A DNA stretch of 60,793 bases from Bacteroidota bacterium (GTDB taxonomy: Bacteria > Bacteroidota > Bacteroidia > Chitinophagales > Chitinophagaceae): NCBI GenBank assembly GCA_947460175.1, contig CANHGW010000014.1, positions 1-60,793 on the forward strand, given 5' to 3'. The translations under genes were made by a program, and so were the position numbers. Below, piece by piece: positions 53,244 through 60,793 of the stretch. The notes under the pieces were generated by a model that was not told the origin of the DNA, ran no database searches, and saw only the letters and a program-made list of their open reading frames with translations. How positions within the stretch are numbered: position 1 is the stretch's first letter; every line of letters begins with the position of its first letter.

Positions 53244-54911
53244 TTATCGTTTTGTAATCTTTGAAGAATATTGTTTATTAACAGTAGATATAAGTACTAC
53301 ATAATCGCCAGCAGGTACATTTTTCAATGCATCAACATAATAATTTGATTGAACCATTTTAGAAGACTTATATATTAGTCTTCCTGTAATGTCATATATT
53401 GTTACAGCAAATTCAGTGATAGATGGATCGTACGATTTAATATAAAACTCACCTTGAGAAGGATTAGGATACAATGAAAACGTATAATCAATGGATTGGA
53501 CATCAGATGTACCAAGAGCTATCTGATATGCTGTGCAAAAATTAGGAATGCCAAATCCATGCGTGTTATTTGGATTGGTATAACGATCACTTGACATTCT
53601 TACTAAATTTCGAAGTTGCCAATTTTTTAAATGAGGTAAAGCCTGCCATAAACATGCAATTGCGCCACACATAATAGGGCTTGCAAATGATGAACCATTG
53701 GCCGCACCTACACTACAATTATCACCAATCAATGAAGTGCCTTTTCCCATAGCCATTCCATCTGGCTTTACAGTTCCATCATATGTAGGACCATAGCCAC
53801 TTCCTCCCCACAATCCAGAACCGTCTACCGAACCTACACTGTATACACTATCGCCGTCTGCAGGTGTAAGCATATAATGCCATGCAGATAATCCTTCATT
53901 TCCTTGTGCATTCACTACAAACATCCCTTTGGATACGGCTTTGTTAGCAGCTAAAACCAACAAACTAGTTTGCCCATCCATATTTGCGTAAGTATAAGAT
54001 GCTGACGATAAAGGTGCATTGTAAATATTGTAACCAAGGGACGAATTAATTAAGTAAACACCTATACTATCAGCGCGTTCAGCAGCCATTAACCAATTAT
54101 CCTCTTCGATCGGAGCTTCTACAAGAATATCTTCGGTTATATACAGAAAAAAATTGCCATAAGGAGCAGAACCTACATACGTTCCAGGGATATTTGCTGC
54201 CATACATCCAAGTACATTCATACCATGAGATGAAGCGATGGCCGTTGAATATACATAAGCTGTATCACGGGCAAAATTATAAACATCCTTCACTCTATTT
54301 TGCAATTTTAATGAATCATAAGCGCTGCATGTATTTGCAAATCTGAAGTTGACATCAAAAACAGCAATATCCATATTCTCGCCTCTAAATCCCAGATCGT
54401 GTAAACAGTCTACATCAATTTGATCAATTTGTTGAAACGACAAACCATAATAAGCAGAAGTTCCAGTAGTTTTCCCTTGATATGCTTGAACTTCAGGAAA
54501 TTTAGTTACAGGTGGATTAGTTTTAAATACTCCATTATTATATCTAGCAACAAATGTCACTTTTTCAACCATTGGCAAGGTTGCAACTAATGCAGCTTTG
54601 GAAGAATCAAATGTGATAACAACAATTTGATTAAACCATTTTGAGACTGATTGTAATCTTGATGCAGAAGAAACATTCATGACAGTATCAATATAAGCCT
54701 GCACTACAGGTAAATCTGTACTATCCAATGCTATACTTTGCTTCCATCTACGCTCAAGAGACTTAGGTGACAAAAATTGAAGCGAATCTGCAAACGATAA
54801 CGTCCCATTCTTATCTTTAAACTTCACACGAAAAGCATAGGCAGGTGCAGCATCGGCATCTATTGTAATAAATGTAACAAATAGTAAGAATAAGAATAGA
54901 AACTTCTTCAT
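53244..54911 (-). CDS. T9SS-secreted subtilisin-like serine peptidase (S8 family)
   Basis: The 555-residue protease has a signal peptide (MKKFLFLFLLFVTFITIDADA), a propeptide-like region to ~170, and an S8 catalytic domain with D186 (AVFDVNF), H229 (SSHGMNVLG), oxyanion N338 (AQGNEG) and S408 (NGSSFASP). The motif is GSS instead of the usual GTS, which still keeps the catalytic serine. The C-terminal ~75 residues are a type A T9SS domain (LYPNPSQGEFYIKS ... VPAGDYVVLI). It is delivered to the surface or secreted, probably for nutrition or protein processing. Four bases separate it from the upstream lipoprotein gene. Confidence 0.93.
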   Translation of the reverse strand: MKKFLFLFLLFVTFITIDADAAPAYAFRVKFKDKNGTLSFADSLQFLSPKSLERRWKQSIALDSTDLPVVQAYIDTVMNVSSASRLQSVSKWFNQIVVITFDSSKAALVATLPMVEKVTFVARYNNGVFKTNPPVTKFPEVQAYQGKTTGTSAYYGLSFQQIDQIDVDCLHDLGFRGENMDIAVFDVNFRFANTCSAYDSLKLQNRVKDVYNFARDTAYVYSTAIASSHGMNVLGCMAANIPGTYVGSAPYGNFFLYITEDILVEAPIEEDNWLMAAERADSIGVYLINSSLGYNIYNAPLSSASYTYANMDGQTSLLVLAANKAVSKGMFVVNAQGNEGLSAWHYMLTPADGDSVYSVGSVDGSGLWGGSGYGPTYDGTVKPDGMAMGKGTSLIGDNCSVGAANGSSFASPIMCGAIACLWQALPHLKNWQLRNLVRMSSDRYTNPNNTHGFGIPNFCTAYQIALGTSDVQSIDYTFSLYPNPSQGEFYIKSYDPSITEFAVTIYDITGRLIYKSSKMVQSNYYVDALKNVPAGDYVVLISTVNKQYSSKITKR

Positions 54912-54915
54912 AATA

Positions 54916-55641
54916 TTAATTGTAATTTTTAGCTCGCATGATTAAAGTAAACCCTTTTTTGTATTTAGCTACAGTAGGTTGATAAACCCATCGTGTTAGT
55001 TCTCGATACACCAAGCCTACATTTTTAGCATATACTTCTTTAGAAAAAGTATGTGCGCTAAATTGATTTGGATCATCAGGCGCCCCTTCTGTATTATCAA
55101 CTTGGGTAACTGTGACTGTGTTAGCAAATTCAATTTTTCCATTGTTAAATGGCTCACTTACTTTTAAATATTTGTAATCCCAGCCATCAAGCCATTGTAA
55201 ATCACTGTTAGAAGAAGCCGGTATGTATGTATTACCATACCATCGTGTATTTAATTTCACAGGAAAAACGAGCTTAATAAATCTCAAATTATTTTCAACT
55301 ACTTCTAATTTAAAACTTGTAGTAGTAGCATAATATGTTTGATTTTCATCCCACAAATAGGTAGAATCCTGTCTATAATAACGTTGTATAGAATAGGAAG
55401 TACGGCCTTCATTGTCTAAAAACTGATCTTCTATTTCGTCTTTAAATTCTAACTTAAATGTATCAGTCGTTTGATTAAAATCATTGTAAACAATTGAATC
55501 TACAGCATAGTCAATAAAATGGCCTGTTGTAAGCGGGTAATAATCTTTTCCTAATTCTACTTCATCTGCAGGGATTATTTCCTTTTTACAAGAAAAAAGT
55601 AAGAGCGTCAAAACCGAAAAAGCAATTATAGATTGTTTCAT
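54916..55641 (-). CDS. Putative lipoprotein of unknown function
   Basis: I recognise no named family. From ATG 55641 (a TTG three codons earlier is less likely) the 241-residue product has a lipoprotein signal MKQSIIAFSVLTLLLFSC with the lipobox LFSC, followed by KKEIIP. The mature part is all-beta with repeated Y-W strands (YYPLTTGHFIDYAVDSIVYN, VFPVKLNTRWYGNTY). It is the first gene of a two-gene unit with the secreted subtilase. A -7 box ends six bases before the ATG. Confidence 0.65.
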   Translation of the reverse strand: MKQSIIAFSVLTLLLFSCKKEIIPADEVELGKDYYPLTTGHFIDYAVDSIVYNDFNQTTDTFKLEFKDEIEDQFLDNEGRTSYSIQRYYRQDSTYLWDENQTYYATTTSFKLEVVENNLRFIKLVFPVKLNTRWYGNTYIPASSNSDLQWLDGWDYKYLKVSEPFNNGKIEFANTVTVTQVDNTEGAPDDPNQFSAHTFSKEVYAKNVGLVYRELTRWVYQPTVAKYKKGFTLIMRAKNYN

Positions 55642-55647
55642 TCCTAT

Positions 55648-55655
55648 CAAAATTA
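55648..55655 (-). promoter_or_regulatory. -7 box (TAATTTTG) six bases before the lipoprotein start
   Basis: A perfect TAnnTTTG match on the minus strand followed by ATAGGA and ATG. The predicted 5' UTR is at most a few bases. Confidence 0.45.
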
Positions 55656-55731
55656 GTTTAAAAATAAATTAAAAATCTCATGTGACCATTTTTTTTAAAT
55701 ATTACGTATAATTAAAAAAAATAAATCTCAT

Positions 55732-56838
55732 TTATTCCAACATACGCCCACCTTGTATAATACCTCCTGCTATCACATCATCACCTTCATAAAACACTGC
55801 TGATTGTCCAGGTGCAATTCCCTTTACTGGCTCATGAAATTTCACGTTTACGTTGCCTTTGTCATTAAACAAATTAGAAGATGTAGGTGTAGACTTATAT
55901 CTAATTTTAGTAAACGCTTCCATCCCATCGTTTATTGTTTCATACTTAATCATATTTAGTCTAGTCACTAGCATTTCATCTCGTTCTAGATCCATTTCAT
56001 CTCCCAATACGACTGTATTTGTATCAGGATTAATATTGATTACATACATAGGTTTACCTAATGCAATATCAAGTCCTTTACGTTGACCAATAGTATAAAA
56101 AGGATATCCTTTGTGTTTGCCTACTATAGTACCATCCGTTAATACAAAATCACCTCCGTCAACTCTTTCTTCCAATCCAGTCACTTTTTTGCGTAAAAAA
56201 TTACGATAGTCATTATCTGGCACAAAGCAGATTTCATAACTCTCGCTTTTTTTAGCTAATTCAGGATAGCCAAAGTCAAGAGCCATTTGACGAATTTCTG
56301 TTTTATGAAAATTGCCTAATGGGTATTTACTTCTACTTAAACATTCTTGAGTTAATCCCCACAAGACATAACTTTGATCCTTAGTATCATCAATGCCTTT
56401 CGATATGACGTATCGCTGATTTTCTTCTCGTACATTCACATAATGACCCGTGGCAATAAATTCGCAATCAAGCATATTAGCTCGCTTGAGCAACGCATTC
56501 CATTTGATATGTGTGTTACACATCACACATGGATTAGGCGTTCGACCTGCTAAATATTCATCTACAAAATTTTCTATTACAGCATCACCAAATTCTTCAC
56601 GTATGTCTAAAACATAATGCGCAAAGCCATGCTCTACAGCTGCTAATCTCGCATCATTGAAACTATCAAGATTGCAACAACCTGTTTCCTTTTTACCACT
56701 TGTTCCACTTGCAGCATAATCCCATGTTTTCATGGTAATACCAATCACTTCATATCCTTCATCATTGAGCATCAACGCAGCTATCGTGCTATCGATTCCG
56801 CCACTCATTGCTACCAGTATTTTACCTTTCTTACTCAT
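55732..56838 (-). CDS. mnmA: tRNA-specific 2-thiouridylase
   Basis: The 368-residue MnmA installs the 2-thio group on wobble uridine of tRNA-Lys, -Glu and -Gln. The PP-loop is SGGIDST (12-18). The catalytic cysteine pair is C104 (NPCVMC) and C204 (YEICFVPD), near the E. coli positions 102 and 199. TGHYVNV and KDQSYVLWGL are further signatures. Its product is the substrate of SelU (17254-18291). The start ATG is only seven bases from a perfect -7 box. Confidence 0.97.
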   Translation of the reverse strand: MSKKGKILVAMSGGIDSTIAALMLNDEGYEVIGITMKTWDYAASGTSGKKETGCCNLDSFNDARLAAVEHGFAHYVLDIREEFGDAVIENFVDEYLAGRTPNPCVMCNTHIKWNALLKRANMLDCEFIATGHYVNVREENQRYVISKGIDDTKDQSYVLWGLTQECLSRSKYPLGNFHKTEIRQMALDFGYPELAKKSESYEICFVPDNDYRNFLRKKVTGLEERVDGGDFVLTDGTIVGKHKGYPFYTIGQRKGLDIALGKPMYVININPDTNTVVLGDEMDLERDEMLVTRLNMIKYETINDGMEAFTKIRYKSTPTSSNLFNDKGNVNVKFHEPVKGIAPGQSAVFYEGDDVIAGGIIQGGRMLE

Positions 56839-56845
56839 TTAGATG

Positions 56846-56853
56846 CAAATATA
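56846..56853 (-). promoter_or_regulatory. -7 box (TATATTTG) seven bases before the mnmA start
   Basis: A perfect TAnnTTTG match on the minus strand followed by CATCTAA and ATG. It comes directly after the terminator of the upstream gene. Confidence 0.5.
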
Positions 56854-56854
56854 A

Positions 56855-56880
56855 ACAAAAACACTTCCATTGAGGAAGTG
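56855..56880 (-). terminator. Intrinsic terminator of the hppD-DUF4870 unit
   Basis: On the minus strand, stem CACTTCC / GGAAGTG with a five-base loop is followed by TTTTTGTTT. It separates DUF4870 from the mnmA promoter. Confidence 0.75.
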
Positions 56881-56911
56881 CCGATGGTTATCTACTATAG
56901 AGTTTATTGAA

Positions 56912-57280
56912 TTATTTTATTAATCTAAAATTGATTGGATACTTATACAATTTACCCTCTCCCGCTTTAATGGTTGCTACGACTACCAATATTAAATTGA
57001 CAATTGAAAGAATCCAAATAAAAAGCAAACCGATAAGCAATAGAACTAATATCCCTGAGATTACATAAAACACCAACATGGTGATTTGAAAATTCAATGA
57101 TTCTTTGGCATGTTCTGCTACAAAGGTTGACTCATCTTTGCGCAGTAAATAAATAATAAGTGGTGCTATGAACCAAGCCACGATCGTCAAGATATGACTG
57201 AGCAAAGCCATCGTTTTTTCATCAGAGGTAGGTACAATGGTTGGTAAACTATCGTTCCCTATAAGTTCATTCGTATCCAT
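56912..57280 (-). CDS. DUF4870 membrane protein
   Basis: The 122-residue protein has three to four hydrophobic segments and the DUF4870 pattern: LSHILTIVAWFIAPLIIYLL, then a charged turn RKDESTFVAEHAKESLNFQI, then two further membrane helices and the terminal GEGKLYKYPINFRLI. Function is unknown. It lies 14 bases downstream of hppD on the same strand, so the two are probably co-transcribed, without any obvious metabolic link. Confidence 0.85.
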   Translation of the reverse strand: MDTNELIGNDSLPTIVPTSDEKTMALLSHILTIVAWFIAPLIIYLLRKDESTFVAEHAKESLNFQITMLVFYVISGILVLLLIGLLFIWILSIVNLILVVVATIKAGEGKLYKYPINFRLIK

Positions 57281-57294
57281 TTTGTATACTAAAT

Positions 57295-58425
57295 TTAAAG
57301 GTTACCTCTATTGGCTTGTTCTAATTCCAATGCTTCAAACAAGGCTTTGAAATTGCCTTTCCCAAAGCTCTTAGCACCTTTACGTTGAATGATTTCAAAA
57401 AACATTGTTGGGCGATCCTCTACTGGTTTCGTAAAGATTTGTAATAAATATCCTTCGTCATCGCGGTCAATTAAAATACCGAGTTCGCTGAGTGGCTTTA
57501 AGTCTTCATCTATTTCTCCTACTCTATCTAATACAGTTTCGTAATAGCTAGCAGGAATTTTCAAAAATTCAACCCCTCGACTTTTCAAATCAGTCACAGT
57601 TTCAATAATATTATTGGTAGCAACTGCAATGTGCTGCACTCCTTCTCCCTCATAGAAATCAAGGTATTCCTCAACTTGCGAACGTTTTTTACCTTCAGCA
57701 GGCTCATTGATAGGAAATTTTACATAACCATTGCCATTGCTCATTACTTTACTCATCAAGGCGCTGTATTCTGTAGAGATATCCTTATCATCGAAACTTA
57801 AAATATTTTTAAAGCCTAATACATCTTCATAATATTTCACCCAAGGATTCATTTGATTCCAACCTACATTACCTACACAATGATCAACATATTTCAAACC
57901 TGTTGGTTTTGGGTTATAATCGCTTTTCCACTCGACAAAGCCTGGCATAAATATGCCTTTGTAATTTTTTCTTTCTACAAAAATATGCACTACTTCCCCA
58001 TAAGTATGAATTCCAGCTAAGCGTACTTCTCCATTTTCATCGGTCAAGGTTTGAGGCTCCATGTATGACTTACCACCACGTGAAGTAGCTTCTTCATAAG
58101 CTTTGTAAGCATCCTCAACCCATAGCGCTAATACTTTTACGCCATCACCATGTTTTTTGTGGTGTGTAGCTATTGGATGATCAGAGTTCATTGGAGAAGT
58201 CAATACCAAACGCATTTTATCTTGTACTAAAACATACGAAGCACGATCTCTAACACCAGTTTCTGGCCCGGCATAAGCTAAAGACTGAAACCCAAAAGCT
58301 GTTTTGTAATAATGTGCAGCTTGTTTTGCATTGCCTACATATAATTCAACATAGTCGGTACCAAGCAAAGGCATAAAGTCAGCTGTTTGATTCGATGTAG
58401 TTTGTTCTAATATTTGTGTATCCAT
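57295..58425 (-). CDS. hppD: 4-hydroxyphenylpyruvate dioxygenase
   Basis: The 376-residue enzyme converts 4-hydroxyphenylpyruvate to homogentisate, the second step of tyrosine degradation. The Fe(II) ligands are H182 (YVDHCVGNV), H265 (GVQHIAVAT) and E344 (MFFEIIQRKG), giving the 2-His-1-carboxylate triad. Both vicinal-oxygen-chelate domains are complete, and the C-terminal helix ends FKALFEALELEQANRGNL. The next enzyme, homogentisate dioxygenase, is encoded 97 bases upstream on the same strand. Confidence 0.97.
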   Translation of the reverse strand: MDTQILEQTTSNQTADFMPLLGTDYVELYVGNAKQAAHYYKTAFGFQSLAYAGPETGVRDRASYVLVQDKMRLVLTSPMNSDHPIATHHKKHGDGVKVLALWVEDAYKAYEEATSRGGKSYMEPQTLTDENGEVRLAGIHTYGEVVHIFVERKNYKGIFMPGFVEWKSDYNPKPTGLKYVDHCVGNVGWNQMNPWVKYYEDVLGFKNILSFDDKDISTEYSALMSKVMSNGNGYVKFPINEPAEGKKRSQVEEYLDFYEGEGVQHIAVATNNIIETVTDLKSRGVEFLKIPASYYETVLDRVGEIDEDLKPLSELGILIDRDDEGYLLQIFTKPVEDRPTMFFEIIQRKGAKSFGKGNFKALFEALELEQANRGNL

Positions 58426-58458
58426 TGTTTAATGTAATTAGTTGTTAGTTTAACACTG

Positions 58459-58466
58459 CGAATTTA
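58459..58466 (-). promoter_or_regulatory. Candidate -7 box (TAAATTCG) of hppD
   Basis: One base off TAnnTTTG on the minus strand, 33 bases before the hppD start. It would let hppD be transcribed apart from hmgA. Confidence 0.3.
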
Positions 58467-58488
58467 AATGTTTTGGATTAATTAATTT

Positions 58489-58512
58489 TCGAATTCTCAA
58501 ATTCTCGAATTT
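58489..58512. repeat. Three tandem octamers (TCGAATTC-like)
   Basis: TCGAATTC, TCAAATTC and TCGAATTT follow one another without gaps between hmgA and hppD. A two-unit trace of the TTGTTAG heptamer lies nearby at 58438-58449. Confidence 0.7.
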
Positions 58513-58522
58513 TATATGAATA

Positions 58523-59680
58523 TTACTCTGCCCAACTCATTTCATAGTTTTCGTCTTCAATTTCCAATGCATAATTAGTTAAATGCAATGGCCTGAAGGT
58601 ATCTACCATCACTGCAAGTTCAGGTGTTTCTTTTTTTCCAATACTTTTCTCAACAGCACCTGGATGCGGTCCGTGAGGAATGCCACTCGGATGCAAGGTA
58701 ATCATACCACGTGTAACATGCTTTCGGCTCATAAATTCACCATCAACATAATACAGCACTTCATCGCTATCAATGTTGCTGTGATTATATGGTGCAGGAA
58801 TTGCATCTGGATGATAATCGTATAAGCGAGGTACAAAAGAACAAATGACGAAGTCTTTACCATCGAATGTTTGATGTACAGGAGGTGGCTGATGCACTCT
58901 ACCTGTAATAGGTTCGAAATCGTGTATTGAAAATATATAAGGATATTCATAGCCATCCCATCCCACCACATCAAATGGATGTGTGCCATAGGTTATAGGA
59001 TATAAAAGCCCTTTCTTCTTGGTATAAATCGTAAACTCTCCTACTTCATCATAGGTTTTCAAATCTTGTGGCTTGCGAATATCACGCTCACAAAATGGTG
59101 CATGTTCCATCAATTGGCCTTCAGTGGTTTTGTAGCGCTTAGGAAAACGAATAGGACCAAATGATTCAACTATAAAAAGTCGATTGGCATCGGTATCAAA
59201 TGTGATTTGATAAATCGCACCTCGAGGTATTACTACATAATCACCATAGCTGAAAGGCAATTCGCCATATTGTGTCAAGACTTTACCACTACCTTCATGT
59301 ATAAAAATGACTTCGTCAGCATCTGCATTTTTATAAAAATAAGTAGTCATACTTTGCTGCGGAGCTGCAAGGGTAATATGACAATCATTGTTGACCAAAA
59401 CGGGTCTTCGGCTTTCGAGATAATCAGCCACTGGCTTGACATTAAAACCTTGAAAACTTCGATGTTTTAAAATGTTTTGCGTTGCAATGATGGGATTTAT
59501 ATCTTTTGGCTCTTCTGATCGTATAATTTTAGTAGGAGGATGTACATGATACAATAAGGAATAATTATAGGAAAATCCTTCGGTACTAAACAATTGTTCA
59601 CTATAGAGCGTACCATCTTCTTTACGAAATTGTGTATGTCTTTTATGTGGAATTTTACCTAAAGTATAATAATGTGCCAT
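58523..59680 (-). CDS. hmgA: Homogentisate 1,2-dioxygenase
   Basis: The 385-residue cupin-fold enzyme opens the ring of homogentisate to maleylacetoacetate. Probable Fe ligands are H300 and E307 (YNHSNIDSDE) and H336 (GIPHGPHPG); the conserved PPPVHQTF segment is at 265-272. Compared with the ~430-445-residue enzymes of Pseudomonas and mammals it is shorter, and the first cupin motif has one extra residue between His and Glu, which is within the cupin range. With hppD it forms the visible core of tyrosine catabolism; maleylacetoacetate isomerase and fumarylacetoacetase are not in the window. Confidence 0.93.
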   Translation of the reverse strand: MAHYYTLGKIPHKRHTQFRKEDGTLYSEQLFSTEGFSYNYSLLYHVHPPTKIIRSEEPKDINPIIATQNILKHRSFQGFNVKPVADYLESRRPVLVNNDCHITLAAPQQSMTTYFYKNADADEVIFIHEGSGKVLTQYGELPFSYGDYVVIPRGAIYQITFDTDANRLFIVESFGPIRFPKRYKTTEGQLMEHAPFCERDIRKPQDLKTYDEVGEFTIYTKKKGLLYPITYGTHPFDVVGWDGYEYPYIFSIHDFEPITGRVHQPPPVHQTFDGKDFVICSFVPRLYDYHPDAIPAPYNHSNIDSDEVLYYVDGEFMSRKHVTRGMITLHPSGIPHGPHPGAVEKSIGKKETPELAVMVDTFRPLHLTNYALEIEDENYEMSWAE

Positions 59681-59702
59681 GTAAAAATTAAATAATTAGT
59701 TA

Positions 59703-59710
59703 CAAATATA
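59703..59710 (-). promoter_or_regulatory. -7 box (TATATTTG) of hmgA
   Basis: A perfect TAnnTTTG match on the minus strand, 22 bases before the hmgA start. The rest of the 273-base gap up to 59953 is AT-rich and shows no gene or clear terminator. Confidence 0.5.
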
Positions 59711-59953
59711 TATAATACCGATTATAAATATTCTAAAGTTCAAATTTCACTTCGCTCATTTGTACAATGAATATTTTATATCGGCATTTACACTTGAAAA
59801 TTTTTAAAATAGCTTAGGGCTATTGTAAAATATAATTAGTAAAAAGTACTTAGCTCAATAATCAAAAATTGAAACGTCATGTAAATATATTCTATTCAAT
59901 AAAGTATATCTGTAGTAGAATTACTTCACTTTAAAAATCAAAAAAAATCACAA

Positions 59954-60793
59954 TTACATTAATCGTTGAATCAATTCTTCGATTTTCAGATTTTCTGCTT
60001 CTGCTTTATAATTTCGTACTAAACGATGGCGTAAAATAGGCAATGCGACTGCTTTTACATCTTCAATATCTGGACTGAATTTACCATGTAACAATGCATA
60101 GCATTTGGCGCCTAATATTAAATTTTGTGAAGCACGAGGGCCAGCACCCCACGAAATATAACTTCGGGCGATATCGGATCCTTGTTCATTTGGTCGTGTA
60201 CGATGCACTAAGCCTACAGCATATTCAAGTACATTATCTGGCACAGGTACTCGACGTACTAAATGTTGAAAATACAATATCTCTTCACCAGTCATTACTT
60301 TAGGAAGTATTGGTTTTTTATCAGATGTAGTTGATTTTACTACTTCCAACTCTTCTTTGAACGTTGGATAATCCAACCAAATATTAAACATAAAACGATC
60401 CAACTGCGCCTCGGGTAATGGATAAGTTCCTTCTTGTTCGATAGGATTTTGAGTTGCTAATACAAAAAAGGGTGAAGGCAACTTATGTATTTGACCACCA
60501 ATTGTAACTTGTCGTTCCTGCATGGCCTCTAGCAAAGCTGCTTGGGTTTTAGGAGGGGTACGATTAATCTCATCGGCCAAGATAATATTTGAAAATAATG
60601 GCCCTTTGATAAATTTAAAATTGCGATGCTCGTCTAATATTTCAGCACCAGTTATATCACTTGGCATTAAATCGGGCGTAAATTGAATACGTTTAAATCC
60701 AAGATCTAATACTTGAGCGATTGTGTTTACCAACAAGGTCTTGGCCAGTCCGGGAACACCTACCAACAAACTATGCCCATTGCAAAGTATTGA
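59954..60793 (-). CDS. MoxR-family AAA+ ATPase, partial (N-terminus outside the window)
   Basis: The frame is open to the last base, so the N-terminal ~40-50 residues are missing; 279 residues are visible. Walker A is GVPGLAKT, Walker B is [19 protein letters not shown], sensor-1 is [13 protein letters not shown] with LPEAQLDRF, and a C-terminal lid domain ends [14 protein letters not shown]. MoxR ATPases work with VWA-domain proteins and DUF58 proteins in assembling or remodelling complexes; in Bacteroidota the partners often lie downstream in the batA-batD operon. Here nothing related follows downstream on the minus strand, so any partners must be upstream, outside the window. Confidence 0.92.
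   Translation of the reverse strand, partial: SILCNGHSLLVGVPGLAKTLLVNTIAQVLDLGFKRIQFTPDLMPSDITGAEILDEHRNFKFIKGPLFSNIILADEINRTPPKTQAALLEAMQERQVTIGGQIHKLPSPFFVLATQNPIEQEGTYPLPEAQLDRFMFNIWLDYPTFKEELEVVKSTTSDKKPILPKVMTGEEILYFQHLVRRVPVPDNVLEYAVGLVHRTRPNEQGSDIARSYISWGAGPRASQNLILGAKCYALLHGKFSPDIEDVKAVALPILRHRLVRNYKAEAENLKIEELIQRLM

Overview
The window is a 60.8 kb stretch of a strongly AT-rich chromosome from a member of the Bacteroidota. The evidence is consistent: type IX secretion (T9SS) C-terminal sorting domains of both type A (1-348, 25017-26333, 53244-54911) and type B/CHU_C (50759-53188); a CarboxypepD_reg/TonB-dependent receptor (36345-38738); DUF5686 and OmpH-type envelope proteins; and promoters of the Bacteroidota form TTG-N18/20-TAnnTTTG (8674-8704, 43981-44011, 48789-48818). 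Few starts have a Shine-Dalgarno sequence. The content looks like ordinary core chromosome: there is no transposase, integrase, CRISPR array or phage gene. No lower taxon can be fixed from the sequence alone.

Layout. 1-7.9 kb: tail of a secreted protein, an S1-domain RNA-binding protein (cvfB-like), an MBL-fold hydrolase, and two large envelope proteins (TolB-like propeller plus barrel; DUF5686). 7.9-13.3 kb: ribosomal protein L25 diverging from rpoC, which stands alone without rpoB. 13.3-16.3 kb: a gene-free segment with a 125-bp tandem repeat, then aconitase. 16.3-21.7 kb: LysE-type exporter, an unannotated 31-codon membrane ORF behind a perfect CRP/FNR-type palindrome, the selenium genes selU-selD, two small proteins and queA. 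21.7-33.6 kb: a BNR/sortilin-like secreted protein, a heptanucleotide repeat, a T9SS serine hydrolase, lon, a protein with two TonB-C-like domains, a tRNA-Arg(UCG) with an unusual tertiary pair, a polytopic membrane protein and an N-acetylglucosamine-kinase-like ATPase. 33.6-40.3 kb (minus strand): three tandem NTF2-like paralogues, glutaryl-CoA dehydrogenase, a TonB-dependent receptor, plsC and ung. 40.5-46.2 kb (plus strand): accA, a DUF6913-like gene, dapA, a DCC thiol protein, an L,D-transpeptidase, ferredoxin, iscX, a sigma-54 activator lacking a DNA-binding domain, and a DUF721 protein. 46.2-60.8 kb: tpiA, ompH, dprA, a lipoprotein, thiolase, a CHU_C protein, a subtilase, a second lipoprotein, mnmA, DUF4870, the tyrosine-degradation pair hppD and hmgA, and the start of a MoxR AAA+ operon.

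How the genes connect. MnmA (2-thiouridine), SelD (selenophosphate) and SelU (2-selenouridine) form a complete route to selenium-modified tRNA wobble uridine inside one window; with QueA, four tRNA wobble-modification genes are present. HppD and HmgA are consecutive steps of tyrosine catabolism, glutaryl-CoA dehydrogenase and thiolase fit lysine/acyl-CoA breakdown, and AccA and PlsC fit lipid synthesis. Ferredoxin and IscX are a compact Fe-S module.

I did not find a convincing new multi-gene defence or mobile system. The observations most worth checking are the orphan rpoC with its long leader, the covarying A19-U56 pair in tRNA-Arg, the small membrane ORF with its CRP/FNR-type operator, a set of promoters whose -7 box lies only 4-7 nt before the start codon (predicted leaderless mRNAs), and the sigma-54 activator without an HTH domain and with GAFTTA in place of GAFTGA.
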